The notes below the pieces were generated by a model. That model saw nothing but the letters and a program-made list of their open reading frames with translations. It was not told where the DNA came from and searched no databases. This document shows, piece by piece, positions 1-8,791 of a DNA stretch of 64,000 nt (within the stretch, counting starts at the first letter, position 1; every line of letters starts with the position of its first letter). This stretch comes from Oscillospiraceae bacterium (lineage in GTDB: Bacteria; Bacillota; Clostridia; Oscillospirales; Oscillospiraceae), in NCBI GenBank assembly GCA_017406005.1, contig JAFQZI010000151.1, forward strand, positions 1 to 64,000, given 5' to 3'. A program made the translations under genes and the position numbers.

Positions 1-1046
1 GCATAAGCTGCCGGGAAACAGTTGTCTACAAACCACTTCAGGCTGTCCCCAACACAGTTCTGGCCGGATTCATATCCGTAAGTTCCGGGAATCACTCCGT
101 CCTCTACGATTCCGCCCACGCCGGGGACTTCCTTCTCTTCCGCGCCGAGCATGAGATGGCAGGTAGATGTTCCAAGGATCATCAGAAGATTTCCGGAATC
201 CGTCAATCCGACAGGGGGCATGGAAACATGCGCGTCAATGTTCGCCACCGCAACGGCAATTCCCTGCAGCAGCCCAGTCAACTCAGCACCTCTCGCATTG
301 AGAACACCCGCTTTTGTCCCGAGCGGATAGATATCCCGGGAGAGTTTTTCATCAATCACACGTTCAAACCCGGGTTTGAGGGATCTCAGGAAGTCTTCAG
401 ATGGATAACCATCCTCCTTTGACCAGAAAGCCTTATAGCCAGCCATTCCGAGAGAACGCTTCTCCTGGCCGGTGAGCTGATAGACAATCCAGTCACCGGC
501 TTCGATAAATTTAGCAGCCGCATCATACAGATCCGGTGCTTCCTCCATTGTTTCAAGCAGACGCGGGAACATCCAGGCCGGAGAAACTTTTCCGCCGTAC
601 CGTTTCAGAAATGTCTCTCCCCGCTCAATCGCCTTTTTCTCCATTTTCTCGGCATAGCTCTGCGTGCCGTGGTGCTTCCAGAGTTTTACCCATGCATGCG
701 GATTGTCCTGCCATTCCGGTTTCAGGCAAAGGGGTTCATACCGGTCGTCCACCGGAAGGTAGGTATTGCTTGTAAAGTCAATACCGATTCCGATCACATC
801 CTCCGGATTGATTCCGGAATACGCAACTGCCTGATGCACCACTATGGAAAGCCCGTCGAGATAATCCTGAGGATGCTGCAATGCCCAGTCAGGCGGAAGC
901 CGGCGGCCGTCGGGCAGGCTCTCTGACATAACGGCATGCGGATAGTCATAGACGGCGGATGCGAGTTCTGCGCCGTCTTTTACATCTGCCACAAGTGCGC
1001 GAACCGAGAGCGTTCCGTAGTCAACGCCGATTGCATATTTTGCCAT
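1..1046 (-). CDS. FGGY-family carbohydrate kinase, ribulokinase (AraB)-like, 3' end cut by window
   Basis: The start ATG is at 1044-1046 and the frame runs open off the left edge, giving about 348 N-terminal residues of a protein that usually has about 550. The N-terminus begins MAKYAIGVDYGTLSVRAL, the phosphate-binding DYGT motif of FGGY kinases, and continues with LPPDWALQHPQDYL, a stretch typical of AraB-type ribulokinases. An ILGTSTCH segment matches the second actin-like phosphate loop. Family members phosphorylate L-ribulose or other pentuloses and polyols in the cytoplasm. It is the last visible gene of the ABC transporter operon, 15 nt after a small membrane protein, so it probably phosphorylates the imported sugar or its isomer. 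The exact substrate cannot be told from the sequence. Confidence 0.85.
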   Translation of the reverse strand, partial: MAKYAIGVDYGTLSVRALVADVKDGAELASAVYDYPHAVMSESLPDGRRLPPDWALQHPQDYLDGLSIVVHQAVAYSGINPEDVIGIGIDFTSNTYLPVDDRYEPLCLKPEWQDNPHAWVKLWKHHGTQSYAEKMEKKAIERGETFLKRYGGKVSPAWMFPRLLETMEEAPDLYDAAAKFIEAGDWIVYQLTGQEKRSLGMAGYKAFWSKEDGYPSEDFLRSLKPGFERVIDEKLSRDIYPLGTKAGVLNARGAELTGLLQGIAVAVANIDAHVSMPPVGLTDSGNLLMILGTSTCHLMLGAEEKEVPGVGGIVEDGVIPGTYGYESGQNCVGDSLKWFVDNCFPAAY

Positions 1047-1061
1047 GATCTTTCTGCTCCG

Positions 1062-1364
1062 TTATTCAATGACTGCTGCTTTGGTAAAGAACAGCTTATA
1101 TCCATAAATCAGCACATTGGGAGCGAGGGCAATGATCCAGGACACCGTCTGATTTGCGTTTTTATCCATAATTCTGTATCCGGCAAAATATATATACAGC
1201 AGAAATGCACCCCAGCCTATGGCACGGCTGAGAAGATAAAATATAATTTTAGTAGCTTTCTTTTCCGAGGCAGGAAACACATCCATCAGCAATTCCTCAA
1301 TGAAATCGCGCAGAAGACGTCCACCCCAGACTGCCACAACAAGGATAACGATATTAATATTCAT
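1062..1364 (-). CDS. Small integral membrane protein of the ABC transporter operon (100 aa)
   Basis: Not assigned to a family with confidence. The 100-residue protein has a hydrophobic N-terminal helix (residues 1-14), an acidic/amphipathic stretch (18-30), and two further hydrophobic segments at about 40-62 and 76-92. It lies between a second membrane protein (21 nt upstream) and the FGGY kinase (15 nt downstream), so it belongs to the transporter operon. Rhizobial glycerol and polyol ABC transporters with two ATPases also carry a small accessory membrane protein of unknown role. A similar accessory role is an inference from position only. Confidence 0.7.
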   Translation of the reverse strand: MNINIVILVVAVWGGRLLRDFIEELLMDVFPASEKKATKIIFYLLSRAIGWGAFLLYIYFAGYRIMDKNANQTVSWIIALAPNVLIYGYKLFFTKAAVIE

Positions 1365-1385
1365 ATTCAGATCTCCTATTCAGGC

Positions 1386-1904
1386 TTAAATTGATGCGAT
1401 AACAGACAACAGGAGCCACGCGCTGGAAGCCAGAAAACAGACCAATGCAATTACCGCACATTTCCGGTAACTGACTTCGCTTTTTTCTCTCAGATAGAGC
1501 CAGAACAACGCTGCATATAGGAACTCATGACCGAAAAGCTGGATTTGTGACAGAACTCCGTACATACCGGAGTTTCGGATCAGGAAGAGCAATGCAGTCG
1601 CCAAAGCTTCCAGCAAAGCCATAAAGGAATGGATATGCCCCAGAAGGACACCGCTCTCCACAAACCCGCAATTGACCTTTCCGAAGTACAGAACAAGAAA
1701 TCCTTTAAACCAGTTCAGCAGCATAGAGAAAAACACCGTAAACAGTACGGCTGGGATATACATGCCGAAACTGCGGGTTCCCGGTTCAAATCCTTCTGCC
1801 GGATCTGCAAACGCGGAATAGAGAAGAAGTGCCAGCAGGGGAAGCTCACAGAGAATCCAGATGATCAGTTTTGCGGGATCCAGAAGCTTTTTAATACTTT
1901 TCAT
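1386..1904 (-). CDS. Predicted membrane protein, possible transporter accessory subunit (172 aa)
   Basis: About five hydrophobic segments are visible (roughly residues 12-32, 48-70, 85-110, 120-135, 148-170) with short polar loops and no signal peptide or enzyme motif. The start ATG shares its A with the TGA stop of the preceding ATPase gene (TGATG), which implies translational coupling to the transporter. I do not recognise the family. Its tight coupling to a MalK-type ATPase suggests an accessory membrane component of the same uptake system, or a stress or energy-sensing partner. Confidence 0.7.
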   Translation of the reverse strand: MKSIKKLLDPAKLIIWILCELPLLALLLYSAFADPAEGFEPGTRSFGMYIPAVLFTVFFSMLLNWFKGFLVLYFGKVNCGFVESGVLLGHIHSFMALLEALATALLFLIRNSGMYGVLSQIQLFGHEFLYAALFWLYLREKSEVSYRKCAVIALVCFLASSAWLLLSVIASI

Positions 1905-3031
1905 CAGGATCGAATCCGGTTGCCTGTTTCTATATCAAAGAGGTGCGTTTTCTCCGCATTCAGACGGAGTGATATAATGTCTCCCGGGTTGAAGTAAACC
2001 TGATCTGTCGTGGTAAGATTGAGAAGGTTTTCTCCTACACGAACACTGACACGACGTTCATCTCCCAGGTCTTCATAAATTGCAACAGGTATCGGCGTGC
2101 CGGAGTGTTCTCCTTCTCCCGCAATCAGCACATCCACAGGACGGACCCCAAGTGTAACCTGCATTCCGTCTTTCACTACATGATTGTATCTCTCCGGAAC
2201 CGGAACATGCAGATCGCTGCCTTCAAATGTGAACATATATCCGCCGGTCACACTTGTAATGGTAGATTTCAGCAGGTTCATAGGAGGCTCTCCGATAAAT
2301 CCCGCAACGAAAACATTGACAGGATCATCATACACTTCCAGAGGAGTACCGATCTGCTGCAGGCACCCGATATCCATTATGGCAATTCTGTCAGCAAGGG
2401 ACATTGCCTCCATCTGGTCATGCGTGACAATAATTGTGGTGCATTTAATCTCATGATGCATACGCTTGATTTCGTATCGAAGCTGCTGTCGCATCTTTCC
2501 GTCAAGGTGAGAGAGCGGTTCATCCAGAAGCAGCAGGCCTGGGCGGCGGACAAGCGCACGTGCTATATTGACACGCTGCTTCTGACCCCCGGAGAGCCCC
2601 AGCGGCTTCATGTTGAGAAGCTCATCCACCTTCATCAGTCCGGCTACCCGTTCTACGGACTCTTTAATCTCCTGCTCAGGAATATTACGGGCACGCATGT
2701 TGAATGCCAGGTTATCATAAACCGTAAGCGGCGGATAAAGGGCATAATCTTCAAAAGCAAGGCCGATATTGCGGTCTTTCGGATGCAGGTCATTAATCCG
2801 CACATCCCCAATATAAATATCGCCTGCCGTAATCTGTTCAAGACCGGCTATCATACGGAGGGTTGTACTCTTGCCACATCCTGACGGCCCCAAAATGCCA
2901 ATAAATTCACCATCTTTGCATTCGAAGGAAAGATCTTTCACCGCGAAATCATTTTTTACTTGCTTTTTAAACAGTTTCTTCTCGGTGTTGTCATAGCGTT
3001 TATATACATGCTCAAGCTTTAATACTGCCAT
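1904..3031 (-). CDS. ABC transporter ATP-binding protein, MalK/UgpC type (second of two)
   Basis: The protein has 375 residues, the usual length for CUT1-type sugar ATPases. It has Walker A GPSGCGKST at about 48-56, signature LSGGQKQR, Walker B LLLLDEP and the switch histidine in VTHDQMEAM, followed by the C-terminal OB-fold (TOBE) region. A short Lys-rich insert (about 15-28) separates the first two strands, which is unusual for MalK. It lies 16 nt downstream of another complete ATPase gene. Two different nucleotide-binding subunits in one operon suggest a heterodimeric motor, as in rhizobial GlpST and erythritol transporters. The substrate is probably a sugar or polyol. Confidence 0.92.
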   Translation of the reverse strand: MAVLKLEHVYKRYDNTEKKLFKKQVKNDFAVKDLSFECKDGEFIGILGPSGCGKSTTLRMIAGLEQITAGDIYIGDVRINDLHPKDRNIGLAFEDYALYPPLTVYDNLAFNMRARNIPEQEIKESVERVAGLMKVDELLNMKPLGLSGGQKQRVNIARALVRRPGLLLLDEPLSHLDGKMRQQLRYEIKRMHHEIKCTTIIVTHDQMEAMSLADRIAIMDIGCLQQIGTPLEVYDDPVNVFVAGFIGEPPMNLLKSTITSVTGGYMFTFEGSDLHVPVPERYNHVVKDGMQVTLGVRPVDVLIAGEGEHSGTPIPVAIYEDLGDERRVSVRVGENLLNLTTTDQVYFNPGDIISLRLNAEKTHLFDIETGNRIRS

Positions 3032-3047
3032 TTTTTCTTTCCTCCTT

Positions 3048-4190
3048 TCATGCTTTTCTCATATGGGCACTCAGGATTTCTTCCTTATTATGCCTTGTGA
3101 TGAACTGTTCCGTGCTTCTGTTGAAATACAGGGCATTATCATAGTTCATTTTAACGTAAATCTTGCTGTCAAGAGAAGCATGCACATCGTTCGGAGCCAC
3201 AATTCGCACCTGGCAGGTCTCCAGTTGTGCCGTCATAATGGTTTTATTCCCGATCGGTTCAAATGCATAGACAGTCCCGGGTATCCAGCCTTCTCCTCCG
3301 TCAAATGAGAATTGGATATCATTTCCGCGGATTCCGATATCCAGCCGATTGGTAGCGGAAGCTAAGATTTCCGCCTTTACATCTTCCGGAACTTCATAGT
3401 GAATTCCGTTGCCGGCATCGATGAACCCTTTCCCGTTTTCAGAAGAATATTCCGCAGGGATAATGTTGATTTCCGGTTCGCCGAAAAGCTTTGCAATAAA
3501 CTCACTTCCGGGCGTATAGTACATTTCCCGAGCTGTGCCCAGCTGGCGGATTCTGCCTTTATCCAAAACCGCAATGCGGTCTGCCAGAGACATGGCTTCC
3601 ATGTAGTCATGCGTGACATAGATGGTTGTAGTGTTAAAGGCTGACTGCATCTCTTTCAGCTCGGAGCGCATGGTATGTTTTAGCTTTGCATCCAGATGGG
3701 CAAGAGGCTCGTCCATCAGAAAGACATTCGGGTTCCTAACCAGGCAGCGCCCGATTGCAACACGCTGCCGCTGGCCATTGGAGAGTTGAGAGGGTCTGCG
3801 CTCATAAAGCATATCGATTCGCATCAGCTTGGAAATCTTATCGATCGCTTCTTTGATTTCAGCTTCGCTCTTCTTATAGAGCTTGGAACGCAGCGGGAAT
3901 GCCATGTTATCATAAACGCTCAGATGGGGATAAAGCGCATAGTTTTCAAACACCATAGACACATTGCGATCCTGCGGCTCAACAAGATTAACAATTTTGC
4001 CGTCAATCTTCACAAGGCCTTCCTGCGGAAATTCCACACCCGCAATGCATTTCAGGGTTGTAGTTTTGCCCGCGCCTGCCGGCCCAAAAAGGACAAAGAA
4101 TTCGTTATCAGCAATGTCAAGAGAGAGCTGGTCAATTGCCTTGATCCTGTCATACTGGCGTGTAACGCCTTCAAGCTGTATCCTTGCCAT
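3048..4190 (-). CDS. ABC transporter ATP-binding protein, MalK/UgpC type (first of two)
   Basis: The 380-residue ATPase has Walker A GPAGAGKTTT, a slightly variant signature LSNGQRQR, Walker B VFLMDEP, a D-loop AHLD and the switch histidine in VTHDYMEAM, followed by a regulatory C-terminal domain. Asn in place of the first Gly of the usual LSGGQ is seen directly and is conservative. It starts 12 nt after the stop of the MalG-like permease and is followed by a second, non-identical ATPase, so the pair probably forms a heterodimer on the cytoplasmic face of the permeases. It energises uptake of a sugar or polyol. Confidence 0.92.
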   Translation of the reverse strand: MARIQLEGVTRQYDRIKAIDQLSLDIADNEFFVLFGPAGAGKTTTLKCIAGVEFPQEGLVKIDGKIVNLVEPQDRNVSMVFENYALYPHLSVYDNMAFPLRSKLYKKSEAEIKEAIDKISKLMRIDMLYERRPSQLSNGQRQRVAIGRCLVRNPNVFLMDEPLAHLDAKLKHTMRSELKEMQSAFNTTTIYVTHDYMEAMSLADRIAVLDKGRIRQLGTAREMYYTPGSEFIAKLFGEPEINIIPAEYSSENGKGFIDAGNGIHYEVPEDVKAEILASATNRLDIGIRGNDIQFSFDGGEGWIPGTVYAFEPIGNKTIMTAQLETCQVRIVAPNDVHASLDSKIYVKMNYDNALYFNRSTEQFITRHNKEEILSAHMRKA

Positions 4191-4202
4191 ATGAATCCCC
4201 CC

Positions 4203-5069
4203 TTATCCCTTGACTGCGCCGAAGCTCAAGCCGCGGACAAGATGCTTCTGAATAAAGAGGCACGCAATGATTTCCGGGAGGATAGCGACAGTGGCAGCCA
4301 CAGCAACCTGTCCGTAATGGACGGAGTCGGATGCGATATAGCGGAGTGATGTGATGGTAATCGTCTGGACATTAAAGCCCGTCAGAATCAATGGGAATGT
4401 AAAGCTGTTCCACGCGTAGATGAACGCAAGAAGTGCCGAAGAGACGAGACCCGGCTTCACAAGCGGAACCAGGATCTTGAAGAAAATCTCGTACCACCGG
4501 TAACCGTCAAGCTGGGCTGCCTGCTCAATTTCCACGGAGACATCTTCAAAATAACCGCGGACAACCCAGATTAGCAACGGCATTGTGATGAGCTGGTAAA
4601 CCCAAATCAGGCCGAAGTAGGTATCATAGAGACCAATTTTCTGGAAAATCAGGAATACCGGCAGAATAACAAGAATCTCGGGAGCAAATTTGAAAGACAG
4701 AATCGTGAAAGCGATATCTTCTTTATTCTTGAAATTATATCTCGCGAGACCATAGGCTGCCGGAACACCGGCAACAACCGTCAGCAGGACGGCGCCGCCC
4801 GCAACAACAAGGTTCTGCAGAAATGCCTTAAAATAATCAGTTCCGATGAGAACTTCCTGATAGTTGGAAAGGGTCGGCGTAAAGCGGAAAACCGTGTTGT
4901 ACATTTCAGCATCACTTTTGAAAGTACAGGTTACCATCCAGATAATCGGGAAAAGAGCAAAAATGGCAAAGAAAATCAGAGCGAGATTGCTGCCGATCAC
5001 ACCCAAATGGTGACCAAGCTTCCGATACTTTGTTGAGCCCTGGGCTTTGAGAAGATCATTCTGTTCCAT
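4203..5069 (-). CDS. Carbohydrate ABC transporter permease, MalG/UgpE type
   Basis: The 288-residue inner-membrane protein has about six hydrophobic segments. The EAA loop for ATPase docking is visible as EIEQAAQLDGYRWYEIFFKI at about residues 178-197. The sequence begins with a short charged cytoplasmic tail, then a first membrane helix at about 30-50, as in MalG-type CUT1 permeases. It lies 16 nt downstream of the second permease gene and 12 nt upstream of the ATPase pair. Together with the neighbouring permease it should form the transmembrane channel of the importer. Confidence 0.92.
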   Translation of the reverse strand: MEQNDLLKAQGSTKYRKLGHHLGVIGSNLALIFFAIFALFPIIWMVTCTFKSDAEMYNTVFRFTPTLSNYQEVLIGTDYFKAFLQNLVVAGGAVLLTVVAGVPAAYGLARYNFKNKEDIAFTILSFKFAPEILVILPVFLIFQKIGLYDTYFGLIWVYQLITMPLLIWVVRGYFEDVSVEIEQAAQLDGYRWYEIFFKILVPLVKPGLVSSALLAFIYAWNSFTFPLILTGFNVQTITITSLRYIASDSVHYGQVAVAATVAILPEIIACLFIQKHLVRGLSFGAVKG

Positions 5070-5085
5070 AAAAGCAACCTCCTCC

Positions 5086-6018
5086 TTACTGTATTCCGGC
5101 AGCCTGTTTGGTAAGCTGCCGCTGCCGATTCACAATCAAACGGGCAGATACGTTGACGATGCTCCACAATATCAGCAAATATGGCAAAGCTTTTGCCAAG
5201 GACTGGTAGGTAAACCCTGTCAGATAGGCAGTCAACGATATATTCATCAACGTATCACCCGGCCCGCCCTTGGTCAGTGCAAAGATAATACCGAACTCCT
5301 GAAGAGCCGCCATCAGACGGAAAAGAAGGGCAATATACATAAAGGGTTTCAGCATCGGGAAGGTCAGTGTTTTAAAGGTAAACCACGCACCGGCCCCATC
5401 AACCTGGGCTGCCTCAAACGGAGATTTGGGCAGGGAGTTGATGCCCGCAGAGACAAGCAGAATAACAAACGGCATGTTGACCCACGTATCGATCAGAACG
5501 ACCGTAAACATTGCCGTCTTTTTGCTTGCCCCCCATGGGAAGTTGAACACCCCCAGAAGATTCAAAAACTTTTCAAGGACACCTACGCTGTTACTGGTCA
5601 TCAGTTGCCACACCAGAACGGCAATGGCGGGTGCGACCATCAGAGGGAAGGTGAAAAGGACCTTCAGAATACGGGTAAACCAGTTTTCTGCCTTCAGCAG
5701 GAATGCAACAACCGTACCCAATACCATCTGAACGCCTGTACAGTAGAACGCATAGCGAAGTGTAACGCTGAGCGCATGATAAAAATCCTTGCTGGAAAGC
5801 AAGGCTATCCAGTTTTTCAGAAAGACAAACTTTGTCGTCGGGAGTTTAAAGGAATAGTTGGTAAATGACAAGGCAATGGCAGTAACAAAGGGGATCAGAA
5901 TACCTATCAGGATAATCAGCCCCGGGAGAACAACATAATAAGGACGACGCCGGATCTTTGCAGGAATTTCGTTGTAGTTGATAGTACTCTGTGCGCCGTT
6001 CTTGTCAGGTGCGGCCAT
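5086..6018 (-). CDS. Carbohydrate ABC transporter permease, MalF/UgpA type
   Basis: A longer reading frame exists upstream, but the ATG at 6016-6018 has a G-rich Shine-Dalgarno (AAAGGGGGG) about 6 nt before it and gives a normal 310-residue permease beginning MAAPDKNG. Six hydrophobic segments are visible, with the EAA loop PFEAAQVDGAGAWFTFKTLT before the last two. It pairs with the MalG-type permease downstream. A strong hairpin lies between this gene and the binding-protein gene upstream, which fits the common pattern of lower expression of permeases than of binding protein. Confidence 0.92.
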   Translation of the reverse strand: MAAPDKNGAQSTINYNEIPAKIRRRPYYVVLPGLIILIGILIPFVTAIALSFTNYSFKLPTTKFVFLKNWIALLSSKDFYHALSVTLRYAFYCTGVQMVLGTVVAFLLKAENWFTRILKVLFTFPLMVAPAIAVLVWQLMTSNSVGVLEKFLNLLGVFNFPWGASKKTAMFTVVLIDTWVNMPFVILLVSAGINSLPKSPFEAAQVDGAGAWFTFKTLTFPMLKPFMYIALLFRLMAALQEFGIIFALTKGGPGDTLMNISLTAYLTGFTYQSLAKALPYLLILWSIVNVSARLIVNRQRQLTKQAAGIQ

Positions 6019-6057
6019 TAACAGCCCCCCTTTCACATGATAAACAGGATAATAAAG

Positions 6058-6086
6058 TGCGCCTGCCCTCAGGCAGGACAGGCGCA
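6058..6086 (-). terminator. Intercistronic hairpin after the binding-protein gene
   Basis: TGCGCCTG at 6058-6065 pairs perfectly with CAGGCGCA at 6079-6086, and a nested CCTGCC/GGCAGG pairing is also possible. It lies 37 nt after the binding-protein stop and has no strong T-run. It is therefore more likely a leaky terminator or 3'-end mRNA stabiliser than a full stop, setting the ratio of binding protein to permeases. Confidence 0.6.
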
Positions 6087-6122
6087 CAAATGATTTAGTT
6101 TTCTAAGAACAGGAATCCGGTA

Positions 6123-7493
6123 TTAATAGTCGGAAAGATCAATGTAATCAACAGCTTCGTTGACCTTTGCTGCCAGCTCTCTCATTGCCGCTCCGACATC
6201 GCCGCCATCAAGAACAAGATCCTGAAGCGTTGCTGCCCATTCAGTTGTGGTCACAAAGAATTCAGGCTGCGGAGTGAAGTAAATAGAGGTGGTGTCAATG
6301 GTCTTGTTGAAGGTGTCGATGTAGCCTTCATGCTGCTCCATCTTTGCGAGGAATGCAGGATCCTCCCAAACAGAAGTACGGATCGGGTCCATATTGTAGT
6401 TGTCAATGGAAGCATAGGAGCAGAACTCTTTGCTGGTGAAGTACTGCAGGAAGAGCCATGCAGCTTCTTTTGCATCAGAGTTTGCATTCATGCCCATGGA
6501 CCACGTCCAGTAGTTGGAGTAAACAGGATCGCCCGGTTGAGCTGTCGGCAGTGGAGCCCATGCAATGTTGCCGGCTTCTGCGGAAGCAGGCTTGCCGTCC
6601 TTCATCCAGTTCTGGGTTACGCCGTTGTTGTCAGCGTCGATCAGCATTGCTGCTTTGCCTGCGCCGAGGTCAGCACCGGCTTCATACCAGGTGTAGTTTG
6701 CCCAGGACGGTGCGCCGCCGCGTTTTACGAGGTCAACAAACCATTCCGTCATAGCAATGGCTTCAGGGCTGTCCAGCTTGGAGACCAGCTTGTCGCCTTC
6801 GATCTCAAAGTCTTTTGCACCGAATGCCGTGAAGAAGCTCATGTAGCCCGGGTGAATGGTACCCCAGTCACGGTGGCCACGAACTGCAAGGCCATAGGAG
6901 CCGGGGCCGTTCCACTCATTAAGAGCTTCAGAAACAGCAACGAGTTCATCATAAGTGGTAGGAACTTCCAGACCCTTCTCTTCAAATGCACGCTTGTTGT
7001 ATGCGAGGTTGTAGATTTCGAAGCAGAGAGGCAGACCAAGCTGAGCGCCGGTGCCGACCGGATGGCCGGGAACACCGTCCCACTTCAGAGCATTGACTGC
7101 AGACTGAACGAGGTCTTCAAAATCATAGCCCGGGAAGGTCTTGTCCAGATACGGGGTGAGGTCTTCCACATAGCCGGCTGCGGAGTAGTCCCACAGCTGG
7201 TAGGCGCCGGACATGAACAGGTCGATAGAGCCGGTGCGGCTGGAGAGAGCAGCAGAGACTTTGTCGAAGTAGTTTGCTTCCGGAGTCGTGCTGAGTTCAA
7301 CTTTAATACCGGTTTTCTCAGTGAACTCATCTACTTTTGCTGCGATGCAACTGGAGGTGGTGTGCTCAACAAGTGCGACCTGAATGGTTGTGCCTTCATA
7401 GGCTTTCCAGTCATAGTCACCTTCGGCAAATGCAACGACGCCGAATGACATTACCATTGCAAGAGCCAGAACGATTGCCAGGAATTTTTTCAT
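6123..7493 (-). CDS. Extracellular solute-binding protein of sugar/polyol ABC transporter
   Basis: The chosen ATG (7491-7493) follows an AAAGGATG Shine-Dalgarno and gives a 456-residue protein with a clear signal peptide: MKKF, a hydrophobic core, then AFA cleavage before about residue 24. There is no lipobox cysteine, so it is either released or held by its transporter, which is less common for Firmicutes binding proteins. The mature part resembles family 1 periplasmic binding proteins (DLFMSGAYQLWDYSAAGYVEDL, split for length, and a Trp-rich C-terminal lobe). It delivers substrate to the two permeases. It is the first gene of the operon with its own strong promoter. Confidence 0.9.
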   Translation of the reverse strand: MKKFLAIVLALAMVMSFGVVAFAEGDYDWKAYEGTTIQVALVEHTTSSCIAAKVDEFTEKTGIKVELSTTPEANYFDKVSAALSSRTGSIDLFMSGAYQLWDYSAAGYVEDLTPYLDKTFPGYDFEDLVQSAVNALKWDGVPGHPVGTGAQLGLPLCFEIYNLAYNKRAFEEKGLEVPTTYDELVAVSEALNEWNGPGSYGLAVRGHRDWGTIHPGYMSFFTAFGAKDFEIEGDKLVSKLDSPEAIAMTEWFVDLVKRGGAPSWANYTWYEAGADLGAGKAAMLIDADNNGVTQNWMKDGKPASAEAGNIAWAPLPTAQPGDPVYSNYWTWSMGMNANSDAKEAAWLFLQYFTSKEFCSYASIDNYNMDPIRTSVWEDPAFLAKMEQHEGYIDTFNKTIDTTSIYFTPQPEFFVTTTEWAATLQDLVLDGGDVGAAMRELAAKVNEAVDYIDLSDY

Positions 7494-7622
7494 GGTTTCC
7501 ATCCTTTCTTTTTTTGTGATTGTATTTTCTGCGGCGAACCGCAAATCACCAGAAAACTAAAGCAATTTAAACAAAAGCTCACGTTTATCTCTTTATAATT
7601 AAGAAGATTTTTGTGCAAAATT

Positions 7623-7651
7623 ATTATATCAGAATCATCTGAAAATTTCAA
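7623..7651 (-). promoter_or_regulatory. Sigma-A promoter of the ABC transporter operon
   Basis: On the minus strand TTGAAA (7646-7651), a 17-nt spacer and TATAAT (7623-7628) lie about 130 nt upstream of the binding-protein ATG. The match to consensus is nearly perfect. Confidence 0.8.
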
Positions 7652-7654
7652 TCC

Positions 7655-7668
7655 ATTTTTCGAAAAAT
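7655..7668. promoter_or_regulatory. Perfect 14-bp palindrome next to the -35 box, candidate operator
   Basis: ATTTTTCGAAAAAT is its own reverse complement and begins 3 bp upstream of the -35 hexamer of the transporter promoter. Its position suits a regulator site, but no dedicated regulator gene is visible beside it. Confidence 0.4.
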
Positions 7669-7674
7669 TTGATC

Positions 7675-8775
7675 TCAGTCGATCAAAATCTGCCTTTGCC
7701 AGCCGGCATCTATTCTTTTTTCAAGCGCTTCCAGAGAGGCAAGACCGCCAAGGGCATTATATGCCTCAACGCATGCTGCCCCTGCCGCCGCGGCAAGATT
7801 TACACATCGCTCCAGACCGTATCCCCGCAGCATCGAAGCAAGAAATGCTGCAATTGCTGTATCTCCCGCACCGGTTGCCGAGCGGACTTCTTCCGGAGCA
7901 AAGCTGGGAAGGAAGCCCATCCTGCCCTCCCACTGGTCTGCCGGGAGCTGAAGCTGCCTCACAAAACGGCTTTCAGTTTTGCAGGCATAGAAGATCCCCG
8001 CCGAACCGGTTTTCAAAAGCACACAGGATGCTCCCATGCCGAGCAACTCCCGAGCCATGCCCTGAAGCTCGGCAATATTCGTGAGCAGGCAAATGTCTCC
8101 TCCCTTTTCCACCATCTCTTCATAACGCTCCCTTCTGAGCATATAGCACAGCTCTTCAAAGCTCGGAACAAAGAGATCCACATACGGGAGAACCTTTTCC
8201 AATATTGCTTTCCAGTCAGCCTTTCCTGCCTCTGCAGACGGATCAACCGCCGCCATATCCAGAGATGTGATCACTCCGTTTTCCTTTGCTTTTTTCATGA
8301 TACTCAGGAGCTCTTCGCCCTCTTTCCAGAACATGCGCTTCATCAGCGGGGGATAACCGAAATGCAGCAGATCGATACCGGTGAGATCCTCTCCCGTGAT
8401 ATCTTCTTCTCCGAAGGCATCGTTTGCTCCCGGGCAGTGCAGAAAGCTTCTGTCAACACCGGGAGGCGCAATTACAACGGAATAGGATGTGGCGCACTGC
8501 GGATCCGTCTTGATTTTTTCCTTCACGCCGTAAGAGCGCACAGCCGAGCGGACAATATCCCCCAGATGGTCCTTCCCCACCTTGCCGAGAAGCGTCACAT
8601 CCGCTCCGAAAAAATGCATGGCAAGCCCCGTGTTTGCTACGACGCCTCCGGTATGAATATCGGCAGGGCCTACCACAAAAAGCTTGCCGGGATCCAGACG
8701 CAGGCTGCCCGCCTCCTGCGAAAAGACAGGTGTAATATCCAGACAGATATGCCCTGCCACGAGAACTTTTTTCAT
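7675..8775 (-). CDS. PfkB-family carbohydrate kinase (copy 1 of a duplicated pair)
   Basis: The 366-residue kinase has the family signature TGAGDTAIAAFL near the C-terminus, with the catalytic Asp in GAGD, and the N-terminal glycine-rich GGVVANTGLAMHFFGAD sugar-binding region. Family members phosphorylate ribose, fructose, nucleosides or sugar acids in the cytoplasm. It starts 16 nt after the acyl-ACP thioesterase stop, with a GGGAGG Shine-Dalgarno overlapping the end of that gene, so the two are co-transcribed. A paralogue of identical length, mostly identical in sequence, lies at 11271-12371. The substrate is unknown; proximity to the polyol transporter suggests a carbohydrate. Confidence 0.88.
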   Translation of the reverse strand: MKKVLVAGHICLDITPVFSQEAGSLRLDPGKLFVVGPADIHTGGVVANTGLAMHFFGADVTLLGKVGKDHLGDIVRSAVRSYGVKEKIKTDPQCATSYSVVIAPPGVDRSFLHCPGANDAFGEEDITGEDLTGIDLLHFGYPPLMKRMFWKEGEELLSIMKKAKENGVITSLDMAAVDPSAEAGKADWKAILEKVLPYVDLFVPSFEELCYMLRRERYEEMVEKGGDICLLTNIAELQGMARELLGMGASCVLLKTGSAGIFYACKTESRFVRQLQLPADQWEGRMGFLPSFAPEEVRSATGAGDTAIAAFLASMLRGYGLERCVNLAAAAGAACVEAYNALGGLASLEALEKRIDAGWQRQILID

Positions 8776-8791
8776 TATCTTAGCCTCCCGT

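Noticed and set aside
2105-2884. 259-codon plus-strand frame over an ABC ATPase
   Set aside because: It is antisense to the clear ATPase at 1904-3031, is Cys/His-rich without motifs and has no ribosome site.
6330-7448. 372-codon plus-strand frame over the binding-protein gene
   Set aside because: Shadow of the solute-binding protein; no motifs and no signal for start.
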